Part shown: one piece after another, positions 41,677 to 50,409 of the stretch
Layout: each line of letters begins with the position of its first letter
How positions within the stretch are numbered: the first letter of the stretch is position 1
DNA from: Alloactinosynnema sp. L-07
Lineage (GTDB): Bacteria; Actinomycetota; Actinomycetes; Mycobacteriales; Pseudonocardiaceae
Reading direction: 5' to 3'
DNA: 64,000 nt
NCBI RefSeq assembly: GCF_900070365.1
Contig: NZ_LN850107.1
Location: 4,650,001 to 4,714,000, forward strand
The notes under the pieces: generated by a model
The model's database searches: none
Told to the model about the DNA's origin: nothing
What the model saw: only the letters and a program-made list of their open reading frames with translations
Made by a program: the position numbers and the translations under genes

Positions 41677-42611
41677 AGCCACCCTCCCAGCACGTTGATG
41701 GCGAACAGGAGCACGAAGGTCAGCCGGTGCGCCCGCAGCCCGAGCGTGCGGGCGGCGAGCAGGTCGCCGATGCCGACCCCGCGCCGCAGCTGCGCGATCC
41801 GAAGCAGGACGGCGGGCATCATCGCCAGCGCGAACCACCACGGGGCCGCGCCGAGCCCGGCGGAAACCACGATGACTGCGATCTCGGCCACCGACAGCGC
41901 GGCGATGAACAGCCGGTTCCCGGTCGCCGAGAGCAGAACCGCCGCCGTGGGCCGCCCGACCGCGGCGTCGCCGTCGGCGTCGCGGGTGTTGGAGTAGACG
42001 CCGAACAGCAGCGGGCCGAGCCCGAAGAGCACGGCCTGCACGATGCCGAACCCGGTGATCGCGCCCTGCGCGAACCCGACCGCGCACAGCACCAGTCCGG
42101 TGCCGAACCCGGCCAGGAACACCTCTTGCCACCCGCGGTAGCTGATCTTGAGTCCCCACGAGTACTGCACGGCCGTGACCAGGCACAACACGGCCAACCC
42201 GACTGTCCACAAGAGAGCGAACGGGGCCGCCGCGACGCAGACCCCCCAGCACACCGCGCCGATCCCGGCGGTGGCCCAGCCGAACCGAACAGCGTCGACG
42301 ACAGTCAGTTCGCCGGTCAGCAGGGGTTTGCGGGCCAGTTTGCGGGCTGACGCGTTCGGCCCGTAGTTGGCGCCGTCGCTGCCGTCGACGAAGCCGGTGA
42401 CGTCGTCGAAGGCCACCGCGGAGGCGACCACGAACACCGTGCCCACGCCGAACAGCGCCAGCGTCGCGAGCACGCGCGGGTCGAACCACAGCGCCGGGCC
42501 GAGCAGCGACCACGCCAGCGGCAGCGCGAGGTAGTAGTCCCACACGTCCAGCTTCGCCAGCCGGGCGTAGGCGCCGACCCGTCCGGGCGCGGCGGTGAGG
42601 ATGGCGGTCAT
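41673..42611 (-). CDS. UbiA-family prenyltransferase
   Basis: The 312-residue protein is highly hydrophobic with about eight or nine membrane helices. The first aspartate-rich loop reads AFDDVTGFVDGSDG and the second YSNTRDADGDAAVGRPT, both placed as in UbiA enzymes that bind prenyl diphosphate and metal. It attaches an isoprenoid to an aromatic or other acceptor in the membrane. Together with the prenyl synthase and IspH at 35-37 kb it makes this a prenylation locus. The start overlaps the aminotransferase stop by ATGA. Confidence 0.93.
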   Translation of the reverse strand: MTAILTAAPGRVGAYARLAKLDVWDYYLALPLAWSLLGPALWFDPRVLATLALFGVGTVFVVASAVAFDDVTGFVDGSDGANYGPNASARKLARKPLLTGELTVVDAVRFGWATAGIGAVCWGVCVAAAPFALLWTVGLAVLCLVTAVQYSWGLKISYRGWQEVFLAGFGTGLVLCAVGFAQGAITGFGIVQAVLFGLGPLLFGVYSNTRDADGDAAVGRPTAAVLLSATGNRLFIAALSVAEIAVIVVSAGLGAAPWWFALAMMPAVLLRIAQLRRGVGIGDLLAARTLGLRAHRLTFVLLFAINVLGGWL

Positions 42612-43741
42612 CGCGAGCCTCCCGGGAAGGCGCAGACCGCGTCGGCGATCGACTCGACCTGGGCGTCGGTCAGGTGCGGGTAGATCGGCAGCGCGAGGAT
42701 GCGCGCGCTCGCGAGCTCCGCGTGCGGCCAGAACCGGTCGCGCGCGGCGTACTCGGCGAACGCGGGCTGGGCGGGCAGCGGGGTCGGGTAGTAGACGTGC
42801 GTGCCGATGCCCAACTCGGCCAGGTGGCGCTTGAGGTGGTCGCGGCGGTCGGCCAGCAGGGAATATACGTAGTAGCAACGGCCTTCACGCCCCGGTGGCG
42901 GCGGCTGGATCCCGCGCTCGGCCAGGGGTGTGAAGCGCTCGGTGTAGTAGTCGGCGATCTGGGCTCGGCGTTCCAGGCGGGCGTCGAGTCCCGCCAGCCG
43001 GTGCAGCTGGAACTCGGCCATGATCTCGTCGAAGCGGCTGTTGAACCCGACGACGTGGTGAACGAAGCGCTGCTTGCCGTCCTGGCCGTGGTTGCGCAGC
43101 ATGCGGACCCGCGCGGCGATCTCCGGGTCGTCGGTGACCACCGCGCCGCCCTCGCCGATCGAGCCGAACGTCTTGACCTGCACGAACGAGAAGACGCCCG
43201 CCTCACCCCAGCGGCCAGCCGGGGTCCCGTCGAGCACCGCGCCCTGGGCCACCGCGGAGTCCTCGATCAGCCGGACCTCGTGCCGGTCGGCCAGCGCGCG
43301 CATGGTCGGCATGTCGGCCATCACCGAGAACATGTGCGCGGGCATGATCGCCGCGGTCCGGCTGGTGATCGACTCCTCGACCTCGTAGGGCTCGACCACC
43401 ATCGTCCACGGGTGCACGTCGGCGAAGACCGGTGTGGCGCCCACGTTGACCACCGACGCGGCGAGCGGGGCGCAGCCGAACGCGGGGACGACCACCTCGT
43501 CGCCGGGCCCGATGTCCATCGCGCGCAGGATCAGCATCAGCGCGGTCGTGCCGCTGCCGCAGGCCACGACGTCAGCCGCGCCGAGCTGGTCGCGCAGCGC
43601 GGACTCGAAGCGGGCGGTGCTCGCGCCGAGGATGAACTTCTGCTCCTCGGCAAGGCCGACGCGGCGGACGGTGTCGAGCAGCAGCTCGCGGTCGTCGTCG
43701 AACAGGTCTGGGGGAAAGAAGGGCAGCGAGGGAACGGTCAT
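42608..43741 (-). CDS. DegT/DnrJ/EryC1-family aminotransferase (first of two)
   Basis: The 377-residue PLP enzyme has GSGTTALMLILRAM, the VVVPAFG cofactor region, VRLIEDSAVAQGA and the Schiff-base Lys190 in FSFVQVKTFGSIGEGGAV. Such enzymes aminate keto sugars or cyclitols, or act as dehydratases when the lysine is lost; here it is present. It overlaps the second aminotransferase by four bases. Two DegT proteins in series suggest two amino groups, or a sequential pair, in the product. Confidence 0.93.
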   Translation of the reverse strand: MTVPSLPFFPPDLFDDDRELLLDTVRRVGLAEEQKFILGASTARFESALRDQLGAADVVACGSGTTALMLILRAMDIGPGDEVVVPAFGCAPLAASVVNVGATPVFADVHPWTMVVEPYEVEESITSRTAAIMPAHMFSVMADMPTMRALADRHEVRLIEDSAVAQGAVLDGTPAGRWGEAGVFSFVQVKTFGSIGEGGAVVTDDPEIAARVRMLRNHGQDGKQRFVHHVVGFNSRFDEIMAEFQLHRLAGLDARLERRAQIADYYTERFTPLAERGIQPPPPGREGRCYYVYSLLADRRDHLKRHLAELGIGTHVYYPTPLPAQPAFAEYAARDRFWPHAELASARILALPIYPHLTDAQVESIADAVCAFPGGSR

Positions 43742-44934
43742 CGGAAGAACCCCTTGATCAACTCGCACACCCGGTCGACCTGGCTCTCGGTGAGGTCCGG
43801 GTAGAGCGGCAGGGCGACGGCGTGCGCGCAGGCGGCCTCGGCGTTGGGGAACTCGCCCGCGCGGTGGCCCAGCTCGGCGAAGCACGGCTGGCGGTGCAGG
43901 GGGACCGGGTAGTACGTCTCGGTGGTGACGCCGTTGGCCGCCAGGTGGGCGACCAGGTCGTCGCGGCGCTCGACCTCGATCAGGTACACGTAGAACACGG
44001 CGGTGGTGTCGGCTTGACGCTTCACCACCGTGGGCAGGCGCAGCACGCCCGGGCGGTCCGCGAGCCGCTCGGTGTAGGCCGCGGCGAGGACGGCGCGGCG
44101 GGCGATGTCGGCGTCGAGGGTGGCGAGCTTGGCCAGCAGCACGGCGGCCTGGAGATCGTCCATCTTGCTGTTGAGCCCGGGCAGGACTGTTTCATTGCTG
44201 ATGCCCGGGAAGTGGTCGAGCGTGCGTCCGAAGCGGCCGTGGTGGCGCAGTGCCGCCGCGACCTCGCCGACCCGCGGGTCGTTGGTGATCACCGCGCCCG
44301 CGTCGCCGAGCGCGCCGAGGGTCTTGGTGGGGAAGAACGACAGCACGCCGCCCGCGCCGTGCAGGCCCGCGTGGGTGCCGCCCCAGCGCATCCCGATGGC
44401 CTCGGCGCTGTCCTCCACCACGGTCAGCGCGTACCGCTGCGCCACCTCCGTGATCCCGGACAGGTCGGCGAGCTGGCAGAACAGGTGCACCGGCATGATC
44501 ATCCGAGTGCGTTCGGTGATCACCTCCGGCACGGCGTCGGGGTCCATCGCGTAGGTGACCGGGTCGATGTCGACGAACACCGGCCGCCCCTGGGCCAGCG
44601 CGACCGACGACGCCGAGGCCACGAAGCTGAACGCCGGGACCACGACCTCCTCACCCGGCCGCAACCCGGCCGCGCGCAGCAGCAGGACCAGCGCGTCGGT
44701 GCCGGAGTTGACCCCGATCACGTGCGCGGCGCCGGTGTACTCGGCCAGCGCCGACTCGAACTCGGCCACGAGCGGGCCGTGGGAGTACTTGCCGCCCTCG
44801 ACCATCGCGTTGAGGTTGGCCTCGATCTTGGGCCACACGGCGGCGAAGCTCGCGGCCTGGGTGAAGAACGGCACCGAAGGGGCGGACGCCGCCGAACCCG
44901 CGCCGGGACCCGTCAGTGTCGCGGCGTGCTCCAT
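43738..44934 (-). CDS. DegT/DnrJ/EryC1-family aminotransferase (second)
   Basis: The 398-residue protein is a typical DegT sugar aminotransferase with GVNSGTDALVLLLRAAGL, EVVVPAFSFVASASSVALA and LTVVEDSAEAIGM. The PLP Lys204 is in SFFPTKTLGALGDAGAV. It is the first gene of the leftward operon and faces the Gfo/Idh operon across 211 bases. It probably uses a keto product made by the dehydrogenases of that operon, with glutamate or glutamine as the amino donor. Confidence 0.94.
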   Translation of the reverse strand: MEHAATLTGPGAGSAASAPSVPFFTQAASFAAVWPKIEANLNAMVEGGKYSHGPLVAEFESALAEYTGAAHVIGVNSGTDALVLLLRAAGLRPGEEVVVPAFSFVASASSVALAQGRPVFVDIDPVTYAMDPDAVPEVITERTRMIMPVHLFCQLADLSGITEVAQRYALTVVEDSAEAIGMRWGGTHAGLHGAGGVLSFFPTKTLGALGDAGAVITNDPRVGEVAAALRHHGRFGRTLDHFPGISNETVLPGLNSKMDDLQAAVLLAKLATLDADIARRAVLAAAYTERLADRPGVLRLPTVVKRQADTTAVFYVYLIEVERRDDLVAHLAANGVTTETYYPVPLHRQPCFAELGHRAGEFPNAEAACAHAVALPLYPDLTESQVDRVCELIKGFFR

Positions 44935-45145
44935 GCGTGTCCTTTCCGGACGGATGGTTGAGTGGTGAAGTTCCTGGACGCGCCCGAGGCAGCGCTTTCC
45001 AACCTAGTCAGAGCACATCCGTTGAACCGCAACGGAATCCAAAGATCACACGGTCGGGTGGAGACCCCCGGTCCACGTTGACACCTGTCCCCCGCACCTC
45101 CAGTGTTGGCGGGCGTCACCCGATCCCGCGCAGGAGGCAGCACCG
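44935..45145. promoter_or_regulatory. divergent promoter region with TCCGTTG-N5-CAACGGA inverted repeat
   Basis: The 211 bases between the two coupled operons must carry both promoters. TCCGTTG-AACCG-CAACGGA at 45018-45036 is a 7-bp-arm inverted repeat near the middle and is a candidate operator for a shared regulator. Confidence 0.5.
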
Positions 45146-46117
45146 ATGCTCGGCTCGCTCGTCGTCGGACTCGGCCGGGCGGGAACGGCGCTGCACCTGC
45201 CGGTCCTGCGCAGGCTGCGCCCCCACCAGCCCGTGGTCGCCTTTGATCCACATCGGACCCTCGACCTGCCAGGGGTCACCGCGACCGACTCGCTCACCCA
45301 CGCGGCATCGATCACCGACCCGGCCTCGACCGTGGTGCACCTGTGCACGCCGCCCGCGGCCCGCGTCGCCCCGCTCACCGAGCTGGCCGAGCTGGGCTTC
45401 CGCCGGATCCTGGTGGAGAAGCCGCTGGCGGCGAACAGCGTCGAGTTGGCCGAGATCCTGCGCCTGCGCGACGCCGCGGGCCTGGACCTGCTGCCGGTCG
45501 GCCAGTGGCGCTCCAGCGAGCTGACCCGCCGCCTGCGCGCCACCCTGGCGGCCGGGAACCTGGGCCGGGCCCGGTCGATCACGATCGTGCAGACCAAGCC
45601 CCGCTTCGGCCGCGCGGGTGACGACCACCCAACCGCGTTCGACGTCGAGCTGCCGCACTCGGTGCTGTTGGCCCTGCTGCTCGCCGGACCGGCCAAGGTC
45701 ACCGCCGCGACCTGCTCGGACATGCTGCTCGGCGACACCGTCCACCCCGCGATGGGCGGCGCGACCGTCCAACTGCGCCACGACAGCGGGATCGTCACCG
45801 AGATCCGCACCGACCTGACCTCTCCGGTGCGCGAGCGGCGCGTCACCGTCGACCTCGACGGCGGCACGCTGGTCGGGCACTTCGCGGTCAGCGACGCCGA
45901 CGACCACGCCCAGCTGCGGGTCAACACCCAGGGCCAGCAGCTGCGCTCGGTCTTCGCCGACGACTCCCTCGGCGCGTTCCTCAGGCTCGCGTACTCGCAC
46001 TTCGCGGGCGAGGAGCGGATCGCCGACGAGCCCGAGACCGGCGTCGCCGTGGTCGAGTTGATCACCGCGGCCAAGCGCCGGGCCGGGCTGGCCGTCGCGG
46101 CCGGGGTGCCCGCGTGA
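45146..46117 (+). CDS. Gfo/Idh/MocA-family oxidoreductase (first of two)
   Basis: The 323-residue protein has the N-terminal nucleotide-binding region LVVGLGRAGTALHLPVL and the conserved lysine loop ILVEKPLAANSVELAE, followed by the beta-sheet substrate domain. These enzymes oxidise or reduce sugar, inositol or amino-sugar hydroxyls with NAD(P). It starts the rightward operon and overlaps the isomerase gene by GTGA. It probably makes the keto intermediate used by the DegT aminotransferases. Confidence 0.9.
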   Translation: MLGSLVVGLGRAGTALHLPVLRRLRPHQPVVAFDPHRTLDLPGVTATDSLTHAASITDPASTVVHLCTPPAARVAPLTELAELGFRRILVEKPLAANSVELAEILRLRDAAGLDLLPVGQWRSSELTRRLRATLAAGNLGRARSITIVQTKPRFGRAGDDHPTAFDVELPHSVLLALLLAGPAKVTAATCSDMLLGDTVHPAMGGATVQLRHDSGIVTEIRTDLTSPVRERRVTVDLDGGTLVGHFAVSDADDHAQLRVNTQGQQLRSVFADDSLGAFLRLAYSHFAGEERIADEPETGVAVVELITAAKRRAGLAVAAGVPA

Positions 46118-46932
46118 GGCCGCTGCTCGCGGGCATCGGGGACGAGGCCGGTCCCGCGCTGGCCGACCAGCTCGCCGCCGTCGCCGAACTCGGCTGGACC
46201 GCGATCGAGCTGCGCACGGTCGACGGCGTCCACATCGCCGACCTGGACCGCCGCGCCTTCGAGCGGGCCGCCGACACCATCGCCGAGCACGGCGTGCGCA
46301 CGGTCTGCGTCGACTCCCGCATCGGCGACTGGTCCTCGGCGATCACCGGCGACTTCGAGCGCGATCTGGACGAGCTGCGGATGCTGGCCCGCCGCTGCGC
46401 CACGCTCAACACCCGCCATGTCCGGATCATGTCGTACCCGAACGACGGTCTCGACGACCTCGACTGGGCCCGCCGCGTCCACCGGCGGATCCGCGAACTG
46501 GCGGCGCGCGCCGAACAGGCCGGTCTGGTCCTGCTGCACGAGAACTGCGCGGGCTGGGCGGGCGCGGACGCCAAGCGCGCGCTGGACCTGCTGGTCGAGA
46601 CCGGCAGCCCGGCGCTGCGGCTGCTGTTCGACACCGGCAACGGCATCGCCTACGGCTACTCCGGCGTCGAGCTGCTCGCCGACGTGATCGAGTTCGTCGA
46701 CCACGTGCACATCAAGGACGGGACCGACGGACCTGTGTGGACAGTCCCGGGCGCGGGCGCCGCCGACGTGGGCGGCTGCCTGGACCTGCTGGCCGACGCG
46801 GGTTACCGGGGCGCGCTGTCGATCGAGCCGCACCTGTCGCTGGAGCCGCACGCCGACGCCCCCGGCACCGGCCGCGCCGACGGCTTCGTGGCCGCCGGGC
46901 GCGCGCTGGAATCCCTGCTCGCGGCCCGATGA
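46114..46932 (+). CDS. xylose isomerase-like TIM-barrel (sugar phosphate isomerase/epimerase)
   Basis: The 272-residue protein has the TIM-barrel pattern of this family: LGWTAIELRTVDGVHIADL, VRIMSYPNDGLDD, LLHENCAGW, LLFDTGNGIAYGYS and FVDHVHIKDGT with the metal-binding acidic and histidine residues. It would isomerise, epimerise or dehydrate a sugar or inositol derivative. IolE-like enzymes of inositol metabolism have the same look. It starts at GTG 46114 overlapping the previous stop and overlaps the M20 gene by ATGA. Confidence 0.9.
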   Translation: MRPLLAGIGDEAGPALADQLAAVAELGWTAIELRTVDGVHIADLDRRAFERAADTIAEHGVRTVCVDSRIGDWSSAITGDFERDLDELRMLARRCATLNTRHVRIMSYPNDGLDDLDWARRVHRRIRELAARAEQAGLVLLHENCAGWAGADAKRALDLLVETGSPALRLLFDTGNGIAYGYSGVELLADVIEFVDHVHIKDGTDGPVWTVPGAGAADVGGCLDLLADAGYRGALSIEPHLSLEPHADAPGTGRADGFVAAGRALESLLAAR

Positions 46933-48380
46933 CCCAGCTGACCAGCGCCGACCACGCGCTGCTGCTCCGCCTGCTCGCCCTTCCCACCGCCGGACCGCTG
47001 GAGACCGACGAACCCGCGCGCCTGTGGGACGCCCAGTTCGCCTACGCCGATTCGGCCACGGGGTTCAAGGTCCTGCACCATGCCCCGGCCGACCTGTCCG
47101 ACGTGCGCAGGCCCGACGTGCCCGCTCCCGTGCGGGCCGCCGCGCGGGAGCCAGGGTTCCTCGACGGGCAGCCGAGCCTGGTGCTGAGCCTGGGCCCGCG
47201 GCGCCCGCGCGAGCGCACCGTGATGTTCAACGTCCACCTGGACACCGTCGCGGGCCAGGAACCGGTGTCGTTCGACGGCGTGGCGTTCCGGGGCCGGGGC
47301 GCGATCGACGCCAAGGGGCCCGCGGTCGCGCTGCTCGCGGGCATCCGCGACTCCGCCGCCCGCGACGCGCGCGTCGGCGACGAGGTGTCGGTGCTGGTGC
47401 AGGCCGTGGCCGGGGAGGAAGGCGGCGCCATGGGCACCTTCGGCACCCGGCCGCTGGTCGAGCGCGGCTACGTCGGTGCCCTCAACATCTTCTGCGAACC
47501 CACTGGCCTGCGGTATCTCCCGCGCGCCACCGCGTCGGCCACCGCGGCGGTGCGCGTGGCGGGCCACGGCGCGATCGACGACCGCCCCGGCGACGGGCAC
47601 AACGCCACCGTCCTGCTCGGCTTCCTCGCCCAGCACCTCGCGGGCGAACTCGTCGGCGACGCCGACGGCCACGCGTGTGTCGCGGGCCTGCACACCGGCA
47701 CCGCCCACAACCGCGTCTACGGCAGCGGCGACCTGCTGATCAACCTCGCCTACGCCACCCCCGCCGCGGGGGCACGGCTCGCCGGAACCCTCGACCGCGC
47801 CGTGGGCGATGGGCTCGACCGCTTCGCCAAGCTGTTCGCCCACCTGCCCGAGTTCGCGCTGACCGCGGCCGAGGCGCATCGAGTGACCACAGTGGACTGG
47901 CTCAAGCACGGCCTGCCCACATTGGACACGCGGTCGGCCGAACTGGACGCCTGGATGCGCGCCGCGGCCATCCCCCGCTGGCCCGCCGACGAGCCCGCCT
48001 TCACCTGCGACGCGATCTGGCTGGCCGACGTGCCCGGTACCGCCACCGCGGTGCTCGGCCCCGGCGACCTCGCCGCCAACAATGCCCACGCCGAAGGCGA
48101 GTTCGCCACCCTCACCGAGCTGACCGCGTTCGCCGAACAGGTGTCCCGCCTCCTGCGCGCCTTCGCCGACGCCCCACCAGCCCTACCCCAGAACGCCCGC
48201 CCCACACGCGAGAACACACGCCCCACACACCAGAACGCAGCCCCCACCCGCCCTGGGGGGCTGCCCTGCTCCAGTCTACCGGCGGCGGAAGATCAACAGG
48301 GATGGCCGCCGCTGGCTGTGGATGACTCGACCCCATGTGGACAACCTGCCGACGCCCCACCGAGAACGGATTCCCGATGA
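46929..48380 (+). CDS. M20-family amidohydrolase/deacylase with low-complexity tail
   Basis: The 483-residue protein is a DapE/ArgE-like M20 metallohydrolase with VMFNVHLDTVAG, GRGAIDAKGPAVALLAGI and AVAGEEGGAMGTFGTRPL holding the metal ligands. It probably removes an acyl protecting group from an amino intermediate. The family domain ends near residue 420. A tail of about 60 residues (NARPTRENTRPTHQNAAPTR) is low-complexity and encoded by three tandem 21-base repeats and a hairpin (48238-48263). The stop overlaps the next start by ATGA, so the tail may just be read-through of a spacer kept in frame. Confidence 0.87.
   Translation: MTQLTSADHALLLRLLALPTAGPLETDEPARLWDAQFAYADSATGFKVLHHAPADLSDVRRPDVPAPVRAAAREPGFLDGQPSLVLSLGPRRPRERTVMFNVHLDTVAGQEPVSFDGVAFRGRGAIDAKGPAVALLAGIRDSAARDARVGDEVSVLVQAVAGEEGGAMGTFGTRPLVERGYVGALNIFCEPTGLRYLPRATASATAAVRVAGHGAIDDRPGDGHNATVLLGFLAQHLAGELVGDADGHACVAGLHTGTAHNRVYGSGDLLINLAYATPAAGARLAGTLDRAVGDGLDRFAKLFAHLPEFALTAAEAHRVTTVDWLKHGLPTLDTRSAELDAWMRAAAIPRWPADEPAFTCDAIWLADVPGTATAVLGPGDLAANNAHAEGEFATLTELTAFAEQVSRLLRAFADAPPALPQNARPTRENTRPTHQNAAPTRPGGLPCSSLPAAEDQQGWPPLAVDDSTPCGQPADAPPRTDSR
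48190..48252 (+). repeat. three tandem 21-bp repeats inside the M20 3' end
   Basis: Units 48190-48210, 48211-48231 and 48232-48252 share an AGAAC start and a C-rich body with a few differences. They are followed by a 9-bp-arm hairpin (GCAGCCCCC/GGGGGCTGC) at 48237-48264. Reading frame is kept across the array. Confidence 0.7.
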
Positions 48381-49492
48381 CCGACCTAGCCGTGCCCGCT
48401 CAGTCGACCGCCCAGGTCCGGGTGCCCCAGGCCGAGCTGCTGGACTTCACCGCCGCCGTCTTCGCCGCCCACGGCGTGCCCGCCGAGCGGGCGCGGGCCG
48501 CGGCGGCGGCGCTGTGCCACGGCGACATCACCGGCGCGGGCTCGCACGGGCTGGTCAACCTCTCCCGGATCTACCTGCCGCTGCTCGAGTCCGGCCGGGC
48601 CAGAGCCGACGCGAAACCCCTGGTACTCACCGACCTCGGCGCCACGGTCCTGCTCGACGCGCGCGGCGCGCTCGGGCTGTGGGCGGCGGGCGAGGCGATG
48701 GAGCTCGCGGTGCGCCGGGCCTCCGACTACGGCATCGGCATGGTGTCGGTGCGCGGTGCCACGCACTTCGGCTGCGCGGGCCACCACGCCCTGCGCGCGG
48801 TCGACCACGGCATGATCGGCGTGGTCGCGGCCAACTGCGGCCACCAGCGCATCGCCAGGCCGCCGCGCGGCAGGCTGCCGATGCTGGGCACCAACCCGCT
48901 CAGCGTTGCCGCTCCCGCGGGCGAGCACCCGCCGTTCCTGCTGGACATGAGCACCACGGCCGTGCCGACCGGCAAGGTCCGCGCGGCCGCCCGCGCGGGC
49001 GAGTCGATCCCGGCGGGCTGGCTGGCCGACGACCGCGGCGCCCCGATCACCGACCCGACCCGGTTCGACGCGGGCGAGGCCCATCTGAGCTGGCTGGGCG
49101 CTCCGGGAGCGGGCGAGTACAAGGGTTTCGGGCTCGGTCTGATGGTCGAGGTGCTCGCCGCGCTGGTGCCCGGCGCGGGCCTCGGTCCGTCGCCCGCCGC
49201 GTTCGCCGCCGACCGCACCCCCGACGACGACATCGGCTACCTGATGCTGGCCATCGCCCCCGCCGCACTGCGCTCGCCGGGCCAGTACCGGCGCGACGCT
49301 GGCGCGCTGTTCGGGTCGGTGCTGGGCTGCCCGCCGGTCGACCCCGGCGACACGGTGTCCTATCCGGGCTGCCCCGAGGCCGCCAACGCCGCCGAGGCCG
49401 CCGAGTTCGGAGTCCCGCTGACCGGTGCGGTCCACGCGGAACTGCGCGAGATCGCCGACCGGCTCGGCCTGACCGCGCCAGGGGTGAGCTGA
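48377..49492 (+). CDS. Ldh-family (malate/L-lactate/ureidoglycolate dehydrogenase) oxidoreductase
   Basis: The 371-residue protein has the family's HGDITGAGSHGLVNL, RGATHFGCAGHHALRA, LGTNPLSVAAPAGE and LDMSTTAVPTGKVR segments, with the usual active-site histidine in the HFG context. The family reduces or oxidises 2-oxo acids and related sugar acids, with NAD(P). It overlaps the M20 stop by ATGA and shares its A with the next start (TGATG). It is probably a step in building the amino-cyclitol or acid part of the product. Confidence 0.9.
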   Translation: MTDLAVPAQSTAQVRVPQAELLDFTAAVFAAHGVPAERARAAAAALCHGDITGAGSHGLVNLSRIYLPLLESGRARADAKPLVLTDLGATVLLDARGALGLWAAGEAMELAVRRASDYGIGMVSVRGATHFGCAGHHALRAVDHGMIGVVAANCGHQRIARPPRGRLPMLGTNPLSVAAPAGEHPPFLLDMSTTAVPTGKVRAAARAGESIPAGWLADDRGAPITDPTRFDAGEAHLSWLGAPGAGEYKGFGLGLMVEVLAALVPGAGLGPSPAAFAADRTPDDDIGYLMLAIAPAALRSPGQYRRDAGALFGSVLGCPPVDPGDTVSYPGCPEAANAAEAAEFGVPLTGAVHAELREIADRLGLTAPGVS

Positions 49493-50409
49493 TGCGCATC
49501 GGCATCGTCGGCCTCGGCGTGATCTCCCGCTTCTACCTGGCGGTGCTGCGCGAAAGCGGCCCGCTGCGCCTGGGCGCGGTGTGCGACCTGCGGCCGGAGG
49601 CGCTGGCCCCGCACCGCGACGAGGTGCCCTGCTGGACCGACCACCGCGAGCTCATCGCCGCCGGTGGACTCGACGCGGTCGTGGTGACCGTGCCCAACGA
49701 CCACCACGCCGAGGTCTGCCGCGACCTGCTCGACGCGGGCCTGCCGGTCTGTGTGGAGAAGCCGCTGGCCACCACGCTCGACGACGGCCTGGAACTGGCC
49801 GCGCTCGCCGACGCGCGCGGAACGGTGCTGTTCACCTCGTTCCACCGCCGCTACAACGCGCGGGTGCGGGCGATGCTGGACGGCCTGCCGTCGGGCGTGC
49901 CGATCGAGTCGGTGCGCGTGCGGTACCTGGAGCGCATCGAGGACCACGTCGGCAACGACCGCTGGTATCTCGACCCCGCCCGCTGCGGCGGCGGCTGTGT
50001 GGCCGACAACGGCCCCAACGCCTTCGACCTGGCCCGGCTGTTCCTCGGCCCGCTCGACCTGGAACGCGCCGAGGTCCACCGCGACGACGCCGGGGTCGAC
50101 CGGCAGGCCGTGATCGAGCTGACGTCGGAGTCCGGCGCGACCGCCACGGTCGAACTGGACTGGAGCCACCCCGGCGAGACCAAGGACGTCGAGCTACGCC
50201 TCGCCGACGGGACGGTCCGGCGGGCGGACATGCTCGCGGGATTCCTCGGCTTCAAGCAGTCGCTGTGGCACGAGTACGCGGGTGTCCTGCGCGAGTTCGC
50301 CCACGTCGTCCACCACGGCGGGCCGGACCCCGCGAGCCTGGCCGCGCTGTCCCTGGTCGACGCGGTCTACCAGGCCGAGCACGCCATGACCGGAGAGGTC
50401 CGACGATGA
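49492..50409 (+). CDS. Gfo/Idh/MocA-family oxidoreductase (second)
   Basis: The 305-residue protein starts with MRIGIVGLGVISRFYLAVL, the nucleotide-binding motif. It has VVVTVPNDHHAEVCRDLLDA and the catalytic lysine loop CVEKPLATTLDDG, then the substrate domain (CGGGCVADNGPNAFDLARLF). It is distinct from the first copy at 45146. Two such dehydrogenases allow a two-position oxidation/reduction scheme on one ring. It overlaps the small gene at 50406 by ATGA. Confidence 0.92.
   Translation: MRIGIVGLGVISRFYLAVLRESGPLRLGAVCDLRPEALAPHRDEVPCWTDHRELIAAGGLDAVVVTVPNDHHAEVCRDLLDAGLPVCVEKPLATTLDDGLELAALADARGTVLFTSFHRRYNARVRAMLDGLPSGVPIESVRVRYLERIEDHVGNDRWYLDPARCGGGCVADNGPNAFDLARLFLGPLDLERAEVHRDDAGVDRQAVIELTSESGATATVELDWSHPGETKDVELRLADGTVRRADMLAGFLGFKQSLWHEYAGVLREFAHVVHHGGPDPASLAALSLVDAVYQAEHAMTGEVRR

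Noticed and set aside
48336..48345. DnaA box (TGTGGACAAC) near 48.3 kb as a replication origin
   Set aside because: It is a single match with no cluster of boxes, no A+T-rich unwinding region and no dnaA/dnaN neighbours.
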